Assembly: GCA_000996085.1 (NCBI GenBank)
Contig: LBYG01000010.1
Coordinates: 4,387-41,974 of the forward strand
Reading direction: 5' to 3'
DNA from: Parcubacteria group bacterium GW2011_GWB1_40_14
GTDB taxonomy: Bacteria > Patescibacteriota > Minisyncoccia > Terrybacterales > GWB1-40-14
DNA: 37,588 nt
The notes beneath the pieces were generated by a model that worked only from the letters and a program-made list of their open reading frames with translations, was not told the DNA's origin and ran no database searches. This document shows, piece after piece, positions 28,064 to 37,522 of this stretch; positions within the stretch are counted from its first letter, which is position 1, and the number at the start of each line of letters is the position of its first letter. Made by a program: the position numbers and the translations under genes.

Positions 28064-28072
28064 GATATAGTT

Positions 28073-28223
28073 ATGCCCAGAAATACAACTTCCAGTTGGA
28101 ACTGAGCAAAACCAAACAATAACTAATGAATATTTTATAAAATATATGGAATCTATTAATTATTTAAATATAAACTTTGACAAACGCTACGCGTTTGTCG
28201 CTGGAAGTTGATATACTGGGTAT
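28073..28223 (+). promoter_or_regulatory. Structured leader of rplW, outer stem reaching into the start codon
   Basis: ATGCCCAGAAATACAACTTCCAG (28073-28095) / CTGGAAGTTGATATACTGGGTAT (28201-28223); inner GACAAACGC-TAC-GCGTTTGTC and ATATTTTATAAAATAT. Confidence 0.75.
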
Positions 28224-28569
28224 GGCAATTTTTTCCAAAAATAAAACAGAAAAGGATAATAAGGCCGAAGAAAAAACAGTATCCAAAAGGCGGACTGTAT
28301 TTTTACCCCTATTCCCGCACGTAACCGAAAAAGCATCTGCGCAGGAAGATCAGAATAAATATGTTTTTCGAGTTCCCGCAGGCGCAACTTCTGGCCAGGT
28401 GATAGAGGAATTTGTGATGAGGTTTGGAATTAAACCCATTAAGGTTAATATTATTGCCGCAAGGAAAAAAGCCCGCCGCAGAGGAGCATTTGTTGGATAT
28501 AAGACCGGTCACAAAAAAGTAATTATAACTTTGCCAAAAGATAAAAAAATAGATATAGTCCCCAAATAA
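28222..28569 (+). CDS. rplW: 50S ribosomal protein L23
   Basis: PHVTEKASAQEDQNKYVFRVPAGATSGQVIEEFVMRFGIKPIKVNIIAARKKARRRGAFVGYKTGHKKVIITL. Confidence 0.93.
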   Translation: MAIFSKNKTEKDNKAEEKTVSKRRTVFLPLFPHVTEKASAQEDQNKYVFRVPAGATSGQVIEEFVMRFGIKPIKVNIIAARKKARRRGAFVGYKTGHKKVIITLPKDKKIDIVPK

Positions 28570-28578
28570 TAAAAAGTC

Positions 28579-29406
28579 ATGAAGATCTATAAACCAACAA
28601 CACCAGGAAGACGTGGAATGACCGGTATTGATTACTCGGAGTTTTTGACCAGAAAAAAACCCGAGAAATCTTTAACCAGAGGCATTAAACGAAAAGCCGG
28701 CAGAAACCACCAGGGAACAATAACTGTTCGTTTCCGCGGAGGTGGTCATAAAGTTAGATATAGATTAGTGGATTTCAGACAGGACAAAATAAACATTCCG
28801 GCAAATGTTCAGTCTATAGAATACGATCCCAACAGAACAGCATTTATCGCTTTGATAAGCTATCTTGATGGAGAAAAACGTTATATTTTGGCTCCTCGTG
28901 GGTTAAAAGTAGGCGATCAAGTTTTGACTGCAGAAAAAACAGAACTTAAAATCGGTAACCGCATGATGCTGAAGAATATTCCGCCCGGTTCCGAAATACA
29001 TAATATAGAACTATTTCCGGGAAAGGGCGGACAAATGGTACGTGCAGCAGGTTCCGCCGCTCAGATCCTTGCTCACGATGCGGGTATAACCACTTTACGC
29101 ATGCCTTCAAGTGAGGTACGAAAAGTTTCTTCAATTGCTTATGCGTCGATAGGTTCTCTTTCTAATTCAGAACAGATAATGGTTAATTTAGGAAAAGCCG
29201 GCAGAAAACGATGGATGGGCAGAATGCCGCATAACAGAGGAACATCTATGAATCCTGTTGATCACCCGCACGGTGGCGGAGAAGGACGCTCAGGTGTTGG
29301 TTTGAAATATCCAAAAACCCCTTGGGGCAAACACGCGCATGGAGTTAAGACCAGAAATCGCAAAAAATTATCGAATAAATATATTGTTCAAAGAAGGAGT
29401 AAATAA
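28579..29406 (+). CDS. rplB: 50S ribosomal protein L2
   Basis: [26 protein letters not shown]...[14 protein letters not shown]. Confidence 0.98.
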   Translation: MKIYKPTTPGRRGMTGIDYSEFLTRKKPEKSLTRGIKRKAGRNHQGTITVRFRGGGHKVRYRLVDFRQDKINIPANVQSIEYDPNRTAFIALISYLDGEKRYILAPRGLKVGDQVLTAEKTELKIGNRMMLKNIPPGSEIHNIELFPGKGGQMVRAAGSAAQILAHDAGITTLRMPSSEVRKVSSIAYASIGSLSNSEQIMVNLGKAGRKRWMGRMPHNRGTSMNPVDHPHGGGEGRSGVGLKYPKTPWGKHAHGVKTRNRKKLSNKYIVQRRSK

Positions 29407-29408
29407 AT

Positions 29409-29738
29409 ATGACTCGATCGCTTAAAAAAGGTCCATATATTGATGTAAAACTGTTAAAGAAGATAGGCAATTTGAAGCAGGGAGATAAAACTATAATTAA
29501 GACCTGGGCGCGTGCGTCTAGTATTGCCCCGGAAATGGTAGGGTTTACTATAGGCGTGCACAACGGCCGCGTTCATACCCCGGTATTTATACGTGAAGAA
29601 ATGGTAGGACATAAGTTGGGTGAATTTTCTCCTACGAAGAAATTTGTGAAACACGGCGGTAAATTACAAAAAGAAGTTGAAATGGCAGAAGCTACAAAAG
29701 CAGCCGCCGCACCTGCCGCCACAGAAGGAAAGAAATAA
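29409..29738 (+). CDS. rpsS: 30S ribosomal protein S19
   Basis: [19 protein letters not shown]...[29 protein letters not shown]. Confidence 0.97.
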   Translation: MTRSLKKGPYIDVKLLKKIGNLKQGDKTIIKTWARASSIAPEMVGFTIGVHNGRVHTPVFIREEMVGHKLGEFSPTKKFVKHGGKLQKEVEMAEATKAAAAPAATEGKK

Positions 29739-29752
29739 TTTTTGATTTATAT

Positions 29753-30298
29753 ATGGCTAAAGTTACAAATAAAAATAAAAAAGTACAGGCAACACTGAAT
29801 TATTTACGTATCAGCCCCAGAAAGGTTCGTGCTGTTGCCGGTTTGGTGCGGGATAAGTGGGCTTATGAAGCAGAAGAAATTTTAGTGCACACCAATAAGA
29901 AAGCCGCTTCACCGGTACTTAAACTTTTAAATTCCGCAGTGGCTAACGCCGTAAATAACACTAAATTGTCACAGGATAAATTATTTGTTCAGGAAATATT
30001 TGTTAATGGCGGACCGATATTTTCACGTTATATGCCGCGCGCAAGAGGTTCAGCCGCCGAAATTCAGAAGAAAACCAGCCACGTAACTATTATTTTAGCT
30101 GAAAAAGAAGGCGGAACGGCGAAGCGATCTGCGACATTTGTTCCCAAATCAAAAACAGTTAAAGCTCCTGCGACACGGACATCACCTAAGACTGATTCAA
30201 ATCAAGATAAGGGTTTTACGGCAACCCCTGAAAAAATAGCTCCGAAAAAGAGTTCGTCGGGTATAGGCAGACGTTTATTTACTCGAAAGGCAATCTAA
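29753..30298 (+). CDS. rplV: 50S ribosomal protein L22 with C-terminal extension
   Basis: LRISPRKVRAVAGLVR...RYMPRARGSAAEIQKKTSHVTIIL. Confidence 0.95.
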   Translation: MAKVTNKNKKVQATLNYLRISPRKVRAVAGLVRDKWAYEAEEILVHTNKKAASPVLKLLNSAVANAVNNTKLSQDKLFVQEIFVNGGPIFSRYMPRARGSAAEIQKKTSHVTIILAEKEGGTAKRSATFVPKSKTVKAPATRTSPKTDSNQDKGFTATPEKIAPKKSSSGIGRRLFTRKAI

Positions 30299-30313
30299 TT
30301 AATAAATTTTATT

Positions 30314-30997
30314 ATGGGAAATAAAGCTCAACCAATCGGTTTACGTCTAGGTATAAGCGCCACGTGGTCATCACGATGGTTCGATCCCCGTCACTTCCGA
30401 AGATATTTGAAAGAAGATATCGCAGTGCGTGATTTTTTGTCTAAGCGCTTAAAAACCGCAGAAGTAGAGTCTATTATTATTGAGCGTTCAGGCAAAAAAA
30501 CCACAGTTATTATTTCCACAGCCCGCCCAGGATTGATAATCGGCCGCGGAGGAGGCGGCGTTGAAGAATTAAGAAGGCATATTATAGATACGATTAAGAA
30601 AACGTCCGGCCAAGATGCTCCAAATATAGATACCGATTTGCGCCTTGAAGTGCAGGAAGTCAGACATGGCGAAAGTTCGGCTGCAATTGTTGCCCAACAG
30701 GTGGCAGATCAGCTTGAGAAAAGGCAGCCATTTAGACGTATTTTGAAACGGACAATTGAAAAAGTTTCTTCAGACCCTAAAGTACACGGCGTAAAAGTAG
30801 CCGTTGCAGGACGCTTGGGTGGTTCAGAAATGTCGCGTCGCGAATGGCTATCTTCCGGACGCTTACCACTGCATACGCTGCGTGCAAATATTGATTTTGC
30901 TCAGGTTCATGCGTACACTGCTTGGGGCGCGATTGGCGTAAAAGTTTGGATATATAAAGGCGAAGTATTTAAAGAAAAAGAAAAAAAGGAAGAATAA
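30314..30997 (+). CDS. rpsC: 30S ribosomal protein S3
   Basis: MGNKAQPIGLRLGISATWSSRWF...ARPGLIIGRGGGGVEELR. Confidence 0.97.
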   Translation: MGNKAQPIGLRLGISATWSSRWFDPRHFRRYLKEDIAVRDFLSKRLKTAEVESIIIERSGKKTTVIISTARPGLIIGRGGGGVEELRRHIIDTIKKTSGQDAPNIDTDLRLEVQEVRHGESSAAIVAQQVADQLEKRQPFRRILKRTIEKVSSDPKVHGVKVAVAGRLGGSEMSRREWLSSGRLPLHTLRANIDFAQVHAYTAWGAIGVKVWIYKGEVFKEKEKKEE

Positions 30998-31000
30998 TTT

Positions 31001-31414
31001 ATGTTAATGCCAAAGAAAGTAAAACATAGAAAATGGCAAAAAGGCCGCAGACGGGGGATCGGTAAAGAAACCCGCGCAACAGCTTTGGCGTTCGGCTCTT
31101 TCGGTTTGCAGTCCCAAGATGCCAAATGGATCACTTCCAGACAAATTGAAGCCGCCAGAAGAGCATCTATTCGTTTTTTACAAAAAGGAGGAAAAATGTG
31201 GATACGGATTTTCCCGGATAAACCAGTAACTCAAAAAGGAACGGAAGTAGGTATGGGTGGAGGAAAGGGCGCCGTTGATCACTATGTGTTTGCGGTTAAA
31301 CCGGGAAGGATTATTTTTGAAATTGACGGAGTAAATAAAGAAACCGCTGAAGAAGCTTTGCGTCTGGCCAGTCACAAACTTCCTATTAGAACCAAGATAA
31401 TTACCAGAAGTTAA
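31001..31414 (+). CDS. rplP: 50S ribosomal protein L16
   Basis: [21 protein letters not shown]...[26 protein letters not shown]. Confidence 0.97.
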   Translation: MLMPKKVKHRKWQKGRRRGIGKETRATALAFGSFGLQSQDAKWITSRQIEAARRASIRFLQKGGKMWIRIFPDKPVTQKGTEVGMGGGKGAVDHYVFAVKPGRIIFEIDGVNKETAEEALRLASHKLPIRTKIITRS

Positions 31415-31423
31415 ATTGTTTTT

Positions 31424-31564
31424 ATGCCGGGTAGTGAAAATTCGACCGTTTCGCTAAGCGAAACAAATCGTAATCAATACATCGGAGATTATTAGAAATA
31501 TTTTATTAAATATTAATGAAGTCGAAATTTGGCAATATAAAGTCGAATTTCTACTACCCGGTAT
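31424..31564 (+). promoter_or_regulatory. Structured leader of rpmC, near-continuous 23-nt outer stem reaching into the start codon
   Basis: ATGCCGGGTAGTGAAAATTCGAC (31424-31446) / GTCGAATTTCTACTACCCGGTAT (31542-31564), 22 of 23 positions pair including two G-U; inner hairpins GTTTCGC-TAA-GCGAAAC, TAATC/GATTA, AATATTT-TATT-AAATATT. Confidence 0.8.
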
Positions 31565-31748
31565 GAAAGCGCAAGAATTAAACAATAAATCAAATATAGA
31601 ATTAAATTCTTTATTGACCGAACAACAGGAGAAATTGAAATCTCTCCGAGTTCTTCATTCAGCCGGAAAAGTAAAAAATGTTAAAGAATTAAATTCTTTG
31701 CGTAAAGATATTGCCCGAATTAATACCGTTTTAGCGTCTAAAAGATAA
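31563..31748 (+). CDS. rpmC: 50S ribosomal protein L29
   Basis: MKAQELNNKSNIELNSLLTEQQEKLKSLR. Confidence 0.92.
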   Translation: MKAQELNNKSNIELNSLLTEQQEKLKSLRVLHSAGKVKNVKELNSLRKDIARINTVLASKR

Positions 31749-31756
31749 ATAAAGTT

Positions 31757-32044
31757 ATGGATCAAAAACAAAGCCAAAAAAGAAAACTTTCAGGAACCGT
31801 TGTCAGTGATAAAATGGACAAAACGGTGGTTGTAGAATTGGTAAAACGTAAACTACATCCCAGAGTTAAACGCTATATAAACGTTTCCAAAAAATTCCTG
31901 GTAGATAATCCCGATAATGCCGCAAAAACAGGAGATAAAGTTATAATTGAAGAAACTCGCCCCCTGTCACGTTTGAAAAGATGGCGTGTAATAGAAATTA
32001 AGTCCAAAGCAAAATCAATTAATCAAGAACAAGAAACAAATTAA
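31757..32044 (+). CDS. rpsQ: 30S ribosomal protein S17
   Basis: [37 protein letters not shown]. Confidence 0.96.
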   Translation: MDQKQSQKRKLSGTVVSDKMDKTVVVELVKRKLHPRVKRYINVSKKFLVDNPDNAAKTGDKVIIEETRPLSRLKRWRVIEIKSKAKSINQEQETN

Positions 32045-32049
32045 ATTAT

Positions 32050-32231
32050 ATGATTCAACCGCGATCAATGTTAAATGTAGCCGATAACACAGGAGCAAAA
32101 CTCTTGCAGTGTTTTAAGGTGCTCGGCGGATCGCGCCGGCGTTATGCGGAAGAATTTTCGGACCAATACCCAGAGAACTTCGTGAAAGAGGGTATGCCAA
32201 GATAATATCTTTAGCTTCGGAAGTAGTATAA
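32050..32231 (+). pseudogene. rplN: 50S ribosomal protein L14 with internal deletion and frameshift (as assembled)
   Basis: [33 protein letters not shown] (L14 N-terminus) then, in another frame, [25 protein letters not shown] (L14 C-terminus); total 182 nt. Confidence 0.88.
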
Positions 32232-32241
32232 ATTTAGTTAT

Positions 32242-32571
32242 ATGAATATTAAAAAGGGCGACAATGTTTACATATTAAGCGGTAAAGATAGAGGAAAAAC
32301 CTCTAAGGTTGTTAAGGTTTTGCCGAAAAGTTTAGGTGTGGTAGTTGAGGGAGTTAACATTCATGTTAGGCATATGCGGCCGCGCAAGGCAGGCGAGAGA
32401 GGCCAAAAATTATCTATAGCAGCGCCCATACACACAAGTAATGTTATGTTGGTGTGCGCAAGCTGTAAGAAACCGGCAAGAACCAGAAATGTAAGAAAAA
32501 ACGATTCAGTCGCAAGAGTTTGTGTAAAATGCGGAGCCGTTGCGGATTCGATATCAGTTACAACAAGTTAA
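32242..32571 (+). CDS. rplX: 50S ribosomal protein L24
   Basis: MNIKKGDNVYILSGKDRGKTSKVVKVLPK...VEGVNIHVRHMRP. Confidence 0.96.
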   Translation: MNIKKGDNVYILSGKDRGKTSKVVKVLPKSLGVVVEGVNIHVRHMRPRKAGERGQKLSIAAPIHTSNVMLVCASCKKPARTRNVRKNDSVARVCVKCGAVADSISVTTS

Positions 32572-32578
32572 TTAAAAT

Positions 32579-33145
32579 ATGACCACCAGTCTTATAAGTG
32601 AAAAATATAATAAAGCAGTTCCGGTTTTGATGAAAAAATTCGGTATAGATAACAGGATGGCTGTGCCACGTGTTACAAAAGTTACTATTAACGTTGGTAT
32701 AGGAAAAATGTTGGGTCAAAAAGGTGTCGATGAGGATAAAATAATCGGAGCTATATCTGAAGATTTAGCCAGAATTTGCGGCCAGAAACCCGAAGTAAGA
32801 TATGCCAAAAAAGATATTGCAAATTTTAAATTAAGGCAAGGAGCTCCATCCGGATTGCGTGTAACTTTGCGAGGAAGGCGAATGAACGATTTTATAGGCC
32901 GGTTTGTAAATGTGGACCTGCCGCGTACAAGAGATTTTAAGGGAATTAAACTTTCTTCTGTTGATAAAGATGGAAATTTGAATATAGGCATTCCTGAACA
33001 AATAATTTTTCCGGAGGTGTCTCCGGACAGCATTCGTTTGATCTTTGGATTCTCTATAACCATCGGAACAAGTTCCGGGAACAGGGATGAGGCAATAGAG
33101 CTTTTTAGATTATTAGGATTTCCTTTTGAAAAGAGCGAATTATAA
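32579..33145 (+). CDS. rplE: 50S ribosomal protein L5
   Basis: [16 protein letters not shown]...[38 protein letters not shown]. Confidence 0.97.
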   Translation: MTTSLISEKYNKAVPVLMKKFGIDNRMAVPRVTKVTINVGIGKMLGQKGVDEDKIIGAISEDLARICGQKPEVRYAKKDIANFKLRQGAPSGLRVTLRGRRMNDFIGRFVNVDLPRTRDFKGIKLSSVDKDGNLNIGIPEQIIFPEVSPDSIRLIFGFSITIGTSSGNRDEAIELFRLLGFPFEKSEL

Positions 33146-33147
33146 AT

Positions 33148-33333
33148 ATGGCCAAAACATCACAAATAGCGCGAGCTAATAAGAAACCAAAATATTCTTC
33201 TCGAACCGTTCGCAGATGTTTTAGGTGCGGGCGCCGCCGAGGATATATGCGCGCCTTTGATCTGTGCCGTATTTGTTTTAGAGAGTTAGCCAGAGTCGGT
33301 TATATTCCGGGTTTACGTAAATCTTCTTGGTAA
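33148..33333 (+). CDS. rpsN: 30S ribosomal protein S14, zinc-binding type
   Basis: [40 protein letters not shown]. Confidence 0.97.
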   Translation: MAKTSQIARANKKPKYSSRTVRRCFRCGRRRGYMRAFDLCRICFRELARVGYIPGLRKSSW

Positions 33334-33346
33334 TTAAATTATTTTT

Positions 33347-33739
33347 ATGTTCACTGATCCAATCGCAGATATGTTAACAAGAATACGCAATGGTTATGCG
33401 GTTAAGAAAGAAACCGTATCTTTGCCATACTCGAAATTTAAATATGGCATTGCTCAGGTTTTGGCTAAAGAGGGCTTTATTGCTGAAGCAGAGCGTAAGG
33501 GCAGGGGCTCAAGCAGAACCCTATCTTTGAAGCTTAGTTATTTTGACGGCGAGCCCGCAGTTACAAATTTTATGCGCATTTCGAGGCCCGGCCAAAGAGT
33601 TTATACGAGCTATCGGGATATAAGCAGAGCCCGCCGGGGTTTTGGCGTTACGATTTTATCTACCCCCAAAGGATTACTTACGGACAAGGAAGCCAGAAAG
33701 AATAAATTAGGCGGCGAAGTTTTATGCGAAATATGGTAA
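33347..33739 (+). CDS. rpsH: 30S ribosomal protein S8
   Basis: FTDPIADMLTRIRNGYAVKKE...GFGVTILSTPKGLLTDKEARKNKLGGEVLCEIW. Confidence 0.97.
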   Translation: MFTDPIADMLTRIRNGYAVKKETVSLPYSKFKYGIAQVLAKEGFIAEAERKGRGSSRTLSLKLSYFDGEPAVTNFMRISRPGQRVYTSYRDISRARRGFGVTILSTPKGLLTDKEARKNKLGGEVLCEIW

Positions 33740-33751
33740 TAAATTATATTT

Positions 33752-34318
33752 ATGAGCAGAATAGGTAAAAAACAAATCAATATTCCAAAAGGAGTGACAA
33801 CGCAGATAAACGAAATAGATCGCGAAAAAGGTACTCGCGAGATTTTAATTACCGGTCCCAAGGGCACTAATCATGTTTTTATACCCCAGGAAATAAACGT
33901 TGCGGTTGAAGGAGATATTTTGACTTGTTCTCCTGCAATCGCCAGCAATAAAGTTTCGGCTTTATGGGGTCTCTCTAGGGCGCTTCTTGCCGGAGCCATA
34001 GTAGGAGTCACTCAGGGTTTTGTTAAAAAATTGGAAATTGAAGGAATAGGTTATCGTGCCAATATTGAAGGCACAACCCTTGTTCTGTCTCTTGGTTTTT
34101 CCCATCCCGTAAGACTGGAGTCTCCAAAAGGAATAGTTTTTTCTACCGAGAAAAACAGCATTCTTGTTTCGGGAATAGATAAGCAGATGGTCGGTCAGAT
34201 GGCCGCGCAAATACGATCTCTTAAGAAACCAGAGCCTTATAAGGGTAAGGGTATACGTTATGCCGGAGAAGTTGTTCGTCGTAAGGCAGGCAAAAAAGCA
34301 GCTGTAGCAGCTAAATAA
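33752..34318 (+). CDS. rplF: 50S ribosomal protein L6
   Basis: [15 protein letters not shown]...[23 protein letters not shown]. Confidence 0.97.
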   Translation: MSRIGKKQINIPKGVTTQINEIDREKGTREILITGPKGTNHVFIPQEINVAVEGDILTCSPAIASNKVSALWGLSRALLAGAIVGVTQGFVKKLEIEGIGYRANIEGTTLVLSLGFSHPVRLESPKGIVFSTEKNSILVSGIDKQMVGQMAAQIRSLKKPEPYKGKGIRYAGEVVRRKAGKKAAVAAK

Positions 34319-34323
34319 AAAAT

Positions 34324-34671
34324 ATGAAACGCAATATCACAAAAAGAGCGGCACGACATCATAGAATAAGAGCTAAAATTTCAGGCGTATCAGCACGTCC
34401 GCGATTTTCCGTATTTCGTTCAAACGGACATATTTCAGCGCAATTAATTGATGATACTCTTGGCGTTACTTTAGTTTCTGCAAACGATAAGGAATTGAAA
34501 AGCTCTAAAGCCTCTAAATTGGAAATTGCTTTAGCCGTAGGTAAACTGTTAGCCAAAAAAGCTAATGATAAAAATATTAATGCGGTTGTTTTCGACAGGG
34601 GCGGTTATGCTTATCACGGCAGAGTTAAAGCTTTGGCGGATGGCGCACGAGAGGGCGGATTAAAATTTTAA
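34324..34671 (+). CDS. rplR: 50S ribosomal protein L18
   Basis: [18 protein letters not shown]...[28 protein letters not shown]. Confidence 0.97.
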   Translation: MKRNITKRAARHHRIRAKISGVSARPRFSVFRSNGHISAQLIDDTLGVTLVSANDKELKSSKASKLEIALAVGKLLAKKANDKNINAVVFDRGGYAYHGRVKALADGAREGGLKF

Positions 34672-34683
34672 TTTTTTAAATAT

Positions 34684-35202
34684 ATGAATAACGCAAAAGG
34701 AAATCAAAGAGGCGGCAGACGAGGTTCCGGCAAACCCGTTGATAAAGAATTTACAACTATCACTTTGGATGTTAGACGGGTTGCGCGTGTCGTTGCCGGC
34801 GGACGTAGATTTAGTTTTAGAACAACTGTTGCTGTCGGAGATAAAAAGGGCCGCGTTGGGGTTGGTGTAGCCAAAGGTAAAGATGCGTCCGCATCAGTTG
34901 AAAAAGCTACTCGTGAAGCAAAAAAATATATGGTTAATGTCCCGATGGTTAACGGCACTATTCCATATCAAGTTCACGCAAAATATAAAGCATCTTTTGT
35001 TATTTTAAAGCCAACGCGCGGGAGAGGAATTGTAGCGGGGGGACCGGTTCGTGCTGTTTGTGAGTTGGCCGGCATTAAAAATATAAGCGGTAAACTTACA
35101 TCCCGTACTACTAATAAATTAACCAACGCTCAAGCTGTTATTCAGGCATTCCGTATTCTTGGAGCCAGATATAATCGTGATGCGGCTAGAAATAAAAAAT
35201 AA
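34684..35202 (+). CDS. rpsE: 30S ribosomal protein S5
   Basis: VARVVAGGRRFSFRTTVAVGDKKGRVGVGVAKGKDASASVEKA. Confidence 0.97.
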   Translation: MNNAKGNQRGGRRGSGKPVDKEFTTITLDVRRVARVVAGGRRFSFRTTVAVGDKKGRVGVGVAKGKDASASVEKATREAKKYMVNVPMVNGTIPYQVHAKYKASFVILKPTRGRGIVAGGPVRAVCELAGIKNISGKLTSRTTNKLTNAQAVIQAFRILGARYNRDAARNKK

Positions 35203-35204
35203 AT

Positions 35205-35642
35205 ATGCAATTGCATAATATTCAACAAAATAAAAAAAATAGGAAAAGCATAAGGGTTGGAAGAGGCGGCAAGCGCGGCACCTATTCAGGACGCGGTGTT
35301 AAAGGACAAAAAGCGCGCGCCGGTAATCGTGTGCGTCCTGCCATACGCGATTTGATTTTACGTACGCCAAAACTGCGTGGTCAGGCTTTTTGGGGCCGTC
35401 AAGCAAAAACTGTTTTTATAGTTAATCTTGACCAGATAGAAAAGAAATTCAAACAAAAAGAACTTATTAATCCCAAAACCCTGTTAAATAACGGCTTAAT
35501 ACCTGCAGCTTATGCTAAAAACGCAATTGTGAAAATACTTGGTGACGGAGAAATAACCAAGCCGCATGAGTTCCGCGGAGTTAAAGTATCTGCCAAAGCA
35601 AAAGAAAAAATAAAAGCTCAAGGAGGAGTTGTTCATGATTGA
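35205..35642 (+). CDS. rplO: 50S ribosomal protein L15
   Basis: RVGRGGKRGTYSGRGVKGQKARAGNRVRP. Confidence 0.96.
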   Translation: MQLHNIQQNKKNRKSIRVGRGGKRGTYSGRGVKGQKARAGNRVRPAIRDLILRTPKLRGQAFWGRQAKTVFIVNLDQIEKKFKQKELINPKTLLNNGLIPAAYAKNAIVKILGDGEITKPHEFRGVKVSAKAKEKIKAQGGVVHD

Positions 35643-36933
35643 GCTTATCCGAAGAATTTGGAAAATGCCCGACTTAAGAACCAAATTATTGGTTGTTTTT
35701 GGACTGCTTGTGGTTTTTCGTTTTGCCGCAGCGATACCCGTTCCGGGAATTGATACCAGCAAGGTCGCCGGTTTTATACAATCTAATCAGATCTTCGGTC
35801 TTTTGAATTTATTTACCGGAGGCTCACTGGAAAGTTTTTCTATAGTTATGTTGGGCGTGGGTCCATATATTACCGCAACGATCATTTTCCAGCTTCTGAC
35901 AATGATTTTCCCAAAACTTAAGAAAATGTATTACGAAGAAGGGGAACGCGGCAGACAACGCTTTAATCAATATGCCCGTATTATTACGGTTCCTTTGGCC
36001 ATGCTGCAAGGATATAGTTTTTTAAGGTTGCTCGAATCCCAGCAAGTTATAACTCTTTCTGATCCATTAACTGTTGTTACGGATATCTTTGTAATTACCG
36101 CAGGAACTATTTTATTGATGTGGCTTGGGGAATTAATTTCCGAAAGAGGTATAGGCAACGGCGTTTCTCTGATAATATTTGCGGGCATTATTTCCAGTCT
36201 TCCGACCGTTGTTTACAGGCTTTTGAGCCAGGGGGACCAGATAAGCCATATCCCTGAATATATTTTATTTGCCGTAGTCGCTTTGATTGTTATAGGCGGA
36301 GTAGTTCTTATTAATGAGGGCCAAAGACAAATTCCTGTTTCCTACGCAAAGAGAATAAGAGGAATGAGAGTATACGGAGGAGTTTCTTCCCACCTCCCGT
36401 TAAGGGTAAATTCAGCAGGAGTTATACCAATTATATTTGCTCTATCTATATTATTATTCCCCGGCATTATTGCTCAGGTTTTAACTGTAGTTAATTTCGG
36501 TCCAGCTGTTAAAATAGCTGAAGCTGTTAATTTTGCTATACAAAATCAGGCCATATACGGTTTTCTGTACTTCTTTTTTGTTTTTGTTTTTACTTATTTT
36601 TACACATCAGTGGTTTTTGATGCCAAAGAAGTTTCTCAGAATTTACAAAAATCAGGAGGATTTATTCCCGGTATCAGACCGGGTCCAAGCACCGCAGTTT
36701 TTATTTCACATATTTTAAACCGCATTACTCTTGCCGGCGCAGTATTTTTAGGCAGTATTGCTGTATTGCCTACGGTTATACAAGGTATTGTTCCTATGGT
36801 TTTGCCCAGCGCCACAAACGTATCTAATTTAACTATCGGCGGAACAAGCGTATTGATCGTGGTATCGGTTGTTATAGAGACGTTTAAGCAGATAGGCGCG
36901 CAACTAAGTCTGCATGATTATGAGAATACATAA
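35635..36933 (+). CDS. secY: Preprotein translocase subunit SecY
   Basis: KLLVVFGLLVVFRFAAAIPVPGID...GNGVSLIIFAGIIS...RVNSAGVIPIIFA. Confidence 0.98.
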   Translation: MIELIRRIWKMPDLRTKLLVVFGLLVVFRFAAAIPVPGIDTSKVAGFIQSNQIFGLLNLFTGGSLESFSIVMLGVGPYITATIIFQLLTMIFPKLKKMYYEEGERGRQRFNQYARIITVPLAMLQGYSFLRLLESQQVITLSDPLTVVTDIFVITAGTILLMWLGELISERGIGNGVSLIIFAGIISSLPTVVYRLLSQGDQISHIPEYILFAVVALIVIGGVVLINEGQRQIPVSYAKRIRGMRVYGGVSSHLPLRVNSAGVIPIIFALSILLFPGIIAQVLTVVNFGPAVKIAEAVNFAIQNQAIYGFLYFFFVFVFTYFYTSVVFDAKEVSQNLQKSGGFIPGIRPGPSTAVFISHILNRITLAGAVFLGSIAVLPTVIQGIVPMVLPSATNVSNLTIGGTSVLIVVSVVIETFKQIGAQLSLHDYENT

Positions 36934-36951
36934 GTTTAATATTTATATTTT

Positions 36952-36984
36952 AAAGAGCGGTTTTTTGATAAACCGCTCTTTTTT
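36952..36984 (+). terminator. Rho-independent terminator after secY
   Basis: AAGAGCGGTTTTTTGATAAACCGCTCTTTTTT. Confidence 0.85.
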
Positions 36985-36998
36985 GTTAGGATGAAAGC

Positions 36999-37522
36999 AT
37001 GAACAGAAAGGCAACTACAATAATAATATTGGGCAGACCCGGTTCCGGTAAGGGTACGCAAGCCGCCTTGATAGCCAAAAAAATCAAAGCCGATGCATTG
37101 GGTACCGGCGATTTATTGAGAGATTTGGCTGATGAAAAGACTTATTTGGCAAAACAGCTGGCGCCCATACTTAAAAAAGGTAAGCTCGTTCCAACCTGGC
37201 TTGCTTCTTTTGTTTGGATAAGAGAATTGGGCAAGAATCGGTTAAACGCCTTTTGACCAGGAGAATATGCAGTTCTTGCCGCACTCCGGCTATAGAAGTC
37301 GCATACAAAGATACCGAAACAAGATGCCATATCTGTCGTGGAAAACTTATTCGCCGCACCGACGACAAACCAAAAGTTATTAAAAAAAGACTGAAAATAT
37401 TTGATAAAGACGTTACGCCTATAGTTAAACATTACCGTCTGAAAGGTCACTTGAAGATAGTTAACGGTAAACAAGATCCGGATAAGGTTACTAAAGATAT
37501 TCTAAAAATTATAAATTTATGA
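36999..37522 (+). pseudogene. adk: Adenylate kinase-like gene with internal deletion and frameshift (as assembled)
   Basis: Frame 1: IIILGRPGSGKGTQAALIAKKIKADALGTGDLLR...GKLVPTWLASFVWI; other frame: ESVKRLLTRRICSSCRTPAIEV...CHICRGKLIRRTDDKPKVIKKRLKIF...HYRLKGHLKIVNG; the DGFPRT-containing segment is absent. Confidence 0.85.

Noticed and set aside
28177-28221. N-terminal extension of rplW in the ORF track
   Set aside because: Lies in the structured leader; the L23-like ORF has a good ATG at 28222.
21404-31564. Structured elements as MITEs or group I/II introns
   Set aside because: Terminal arms differ between copies apart from a short shared motif in two, no transposase nearby, and they are far shorter than typical group I/II introns and lie between genes.
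32050-32231. rplN interruption as a self-splicing intron or intein
   Set aside because: Sequence is missing rather than inserted; the junction contains no extra element.
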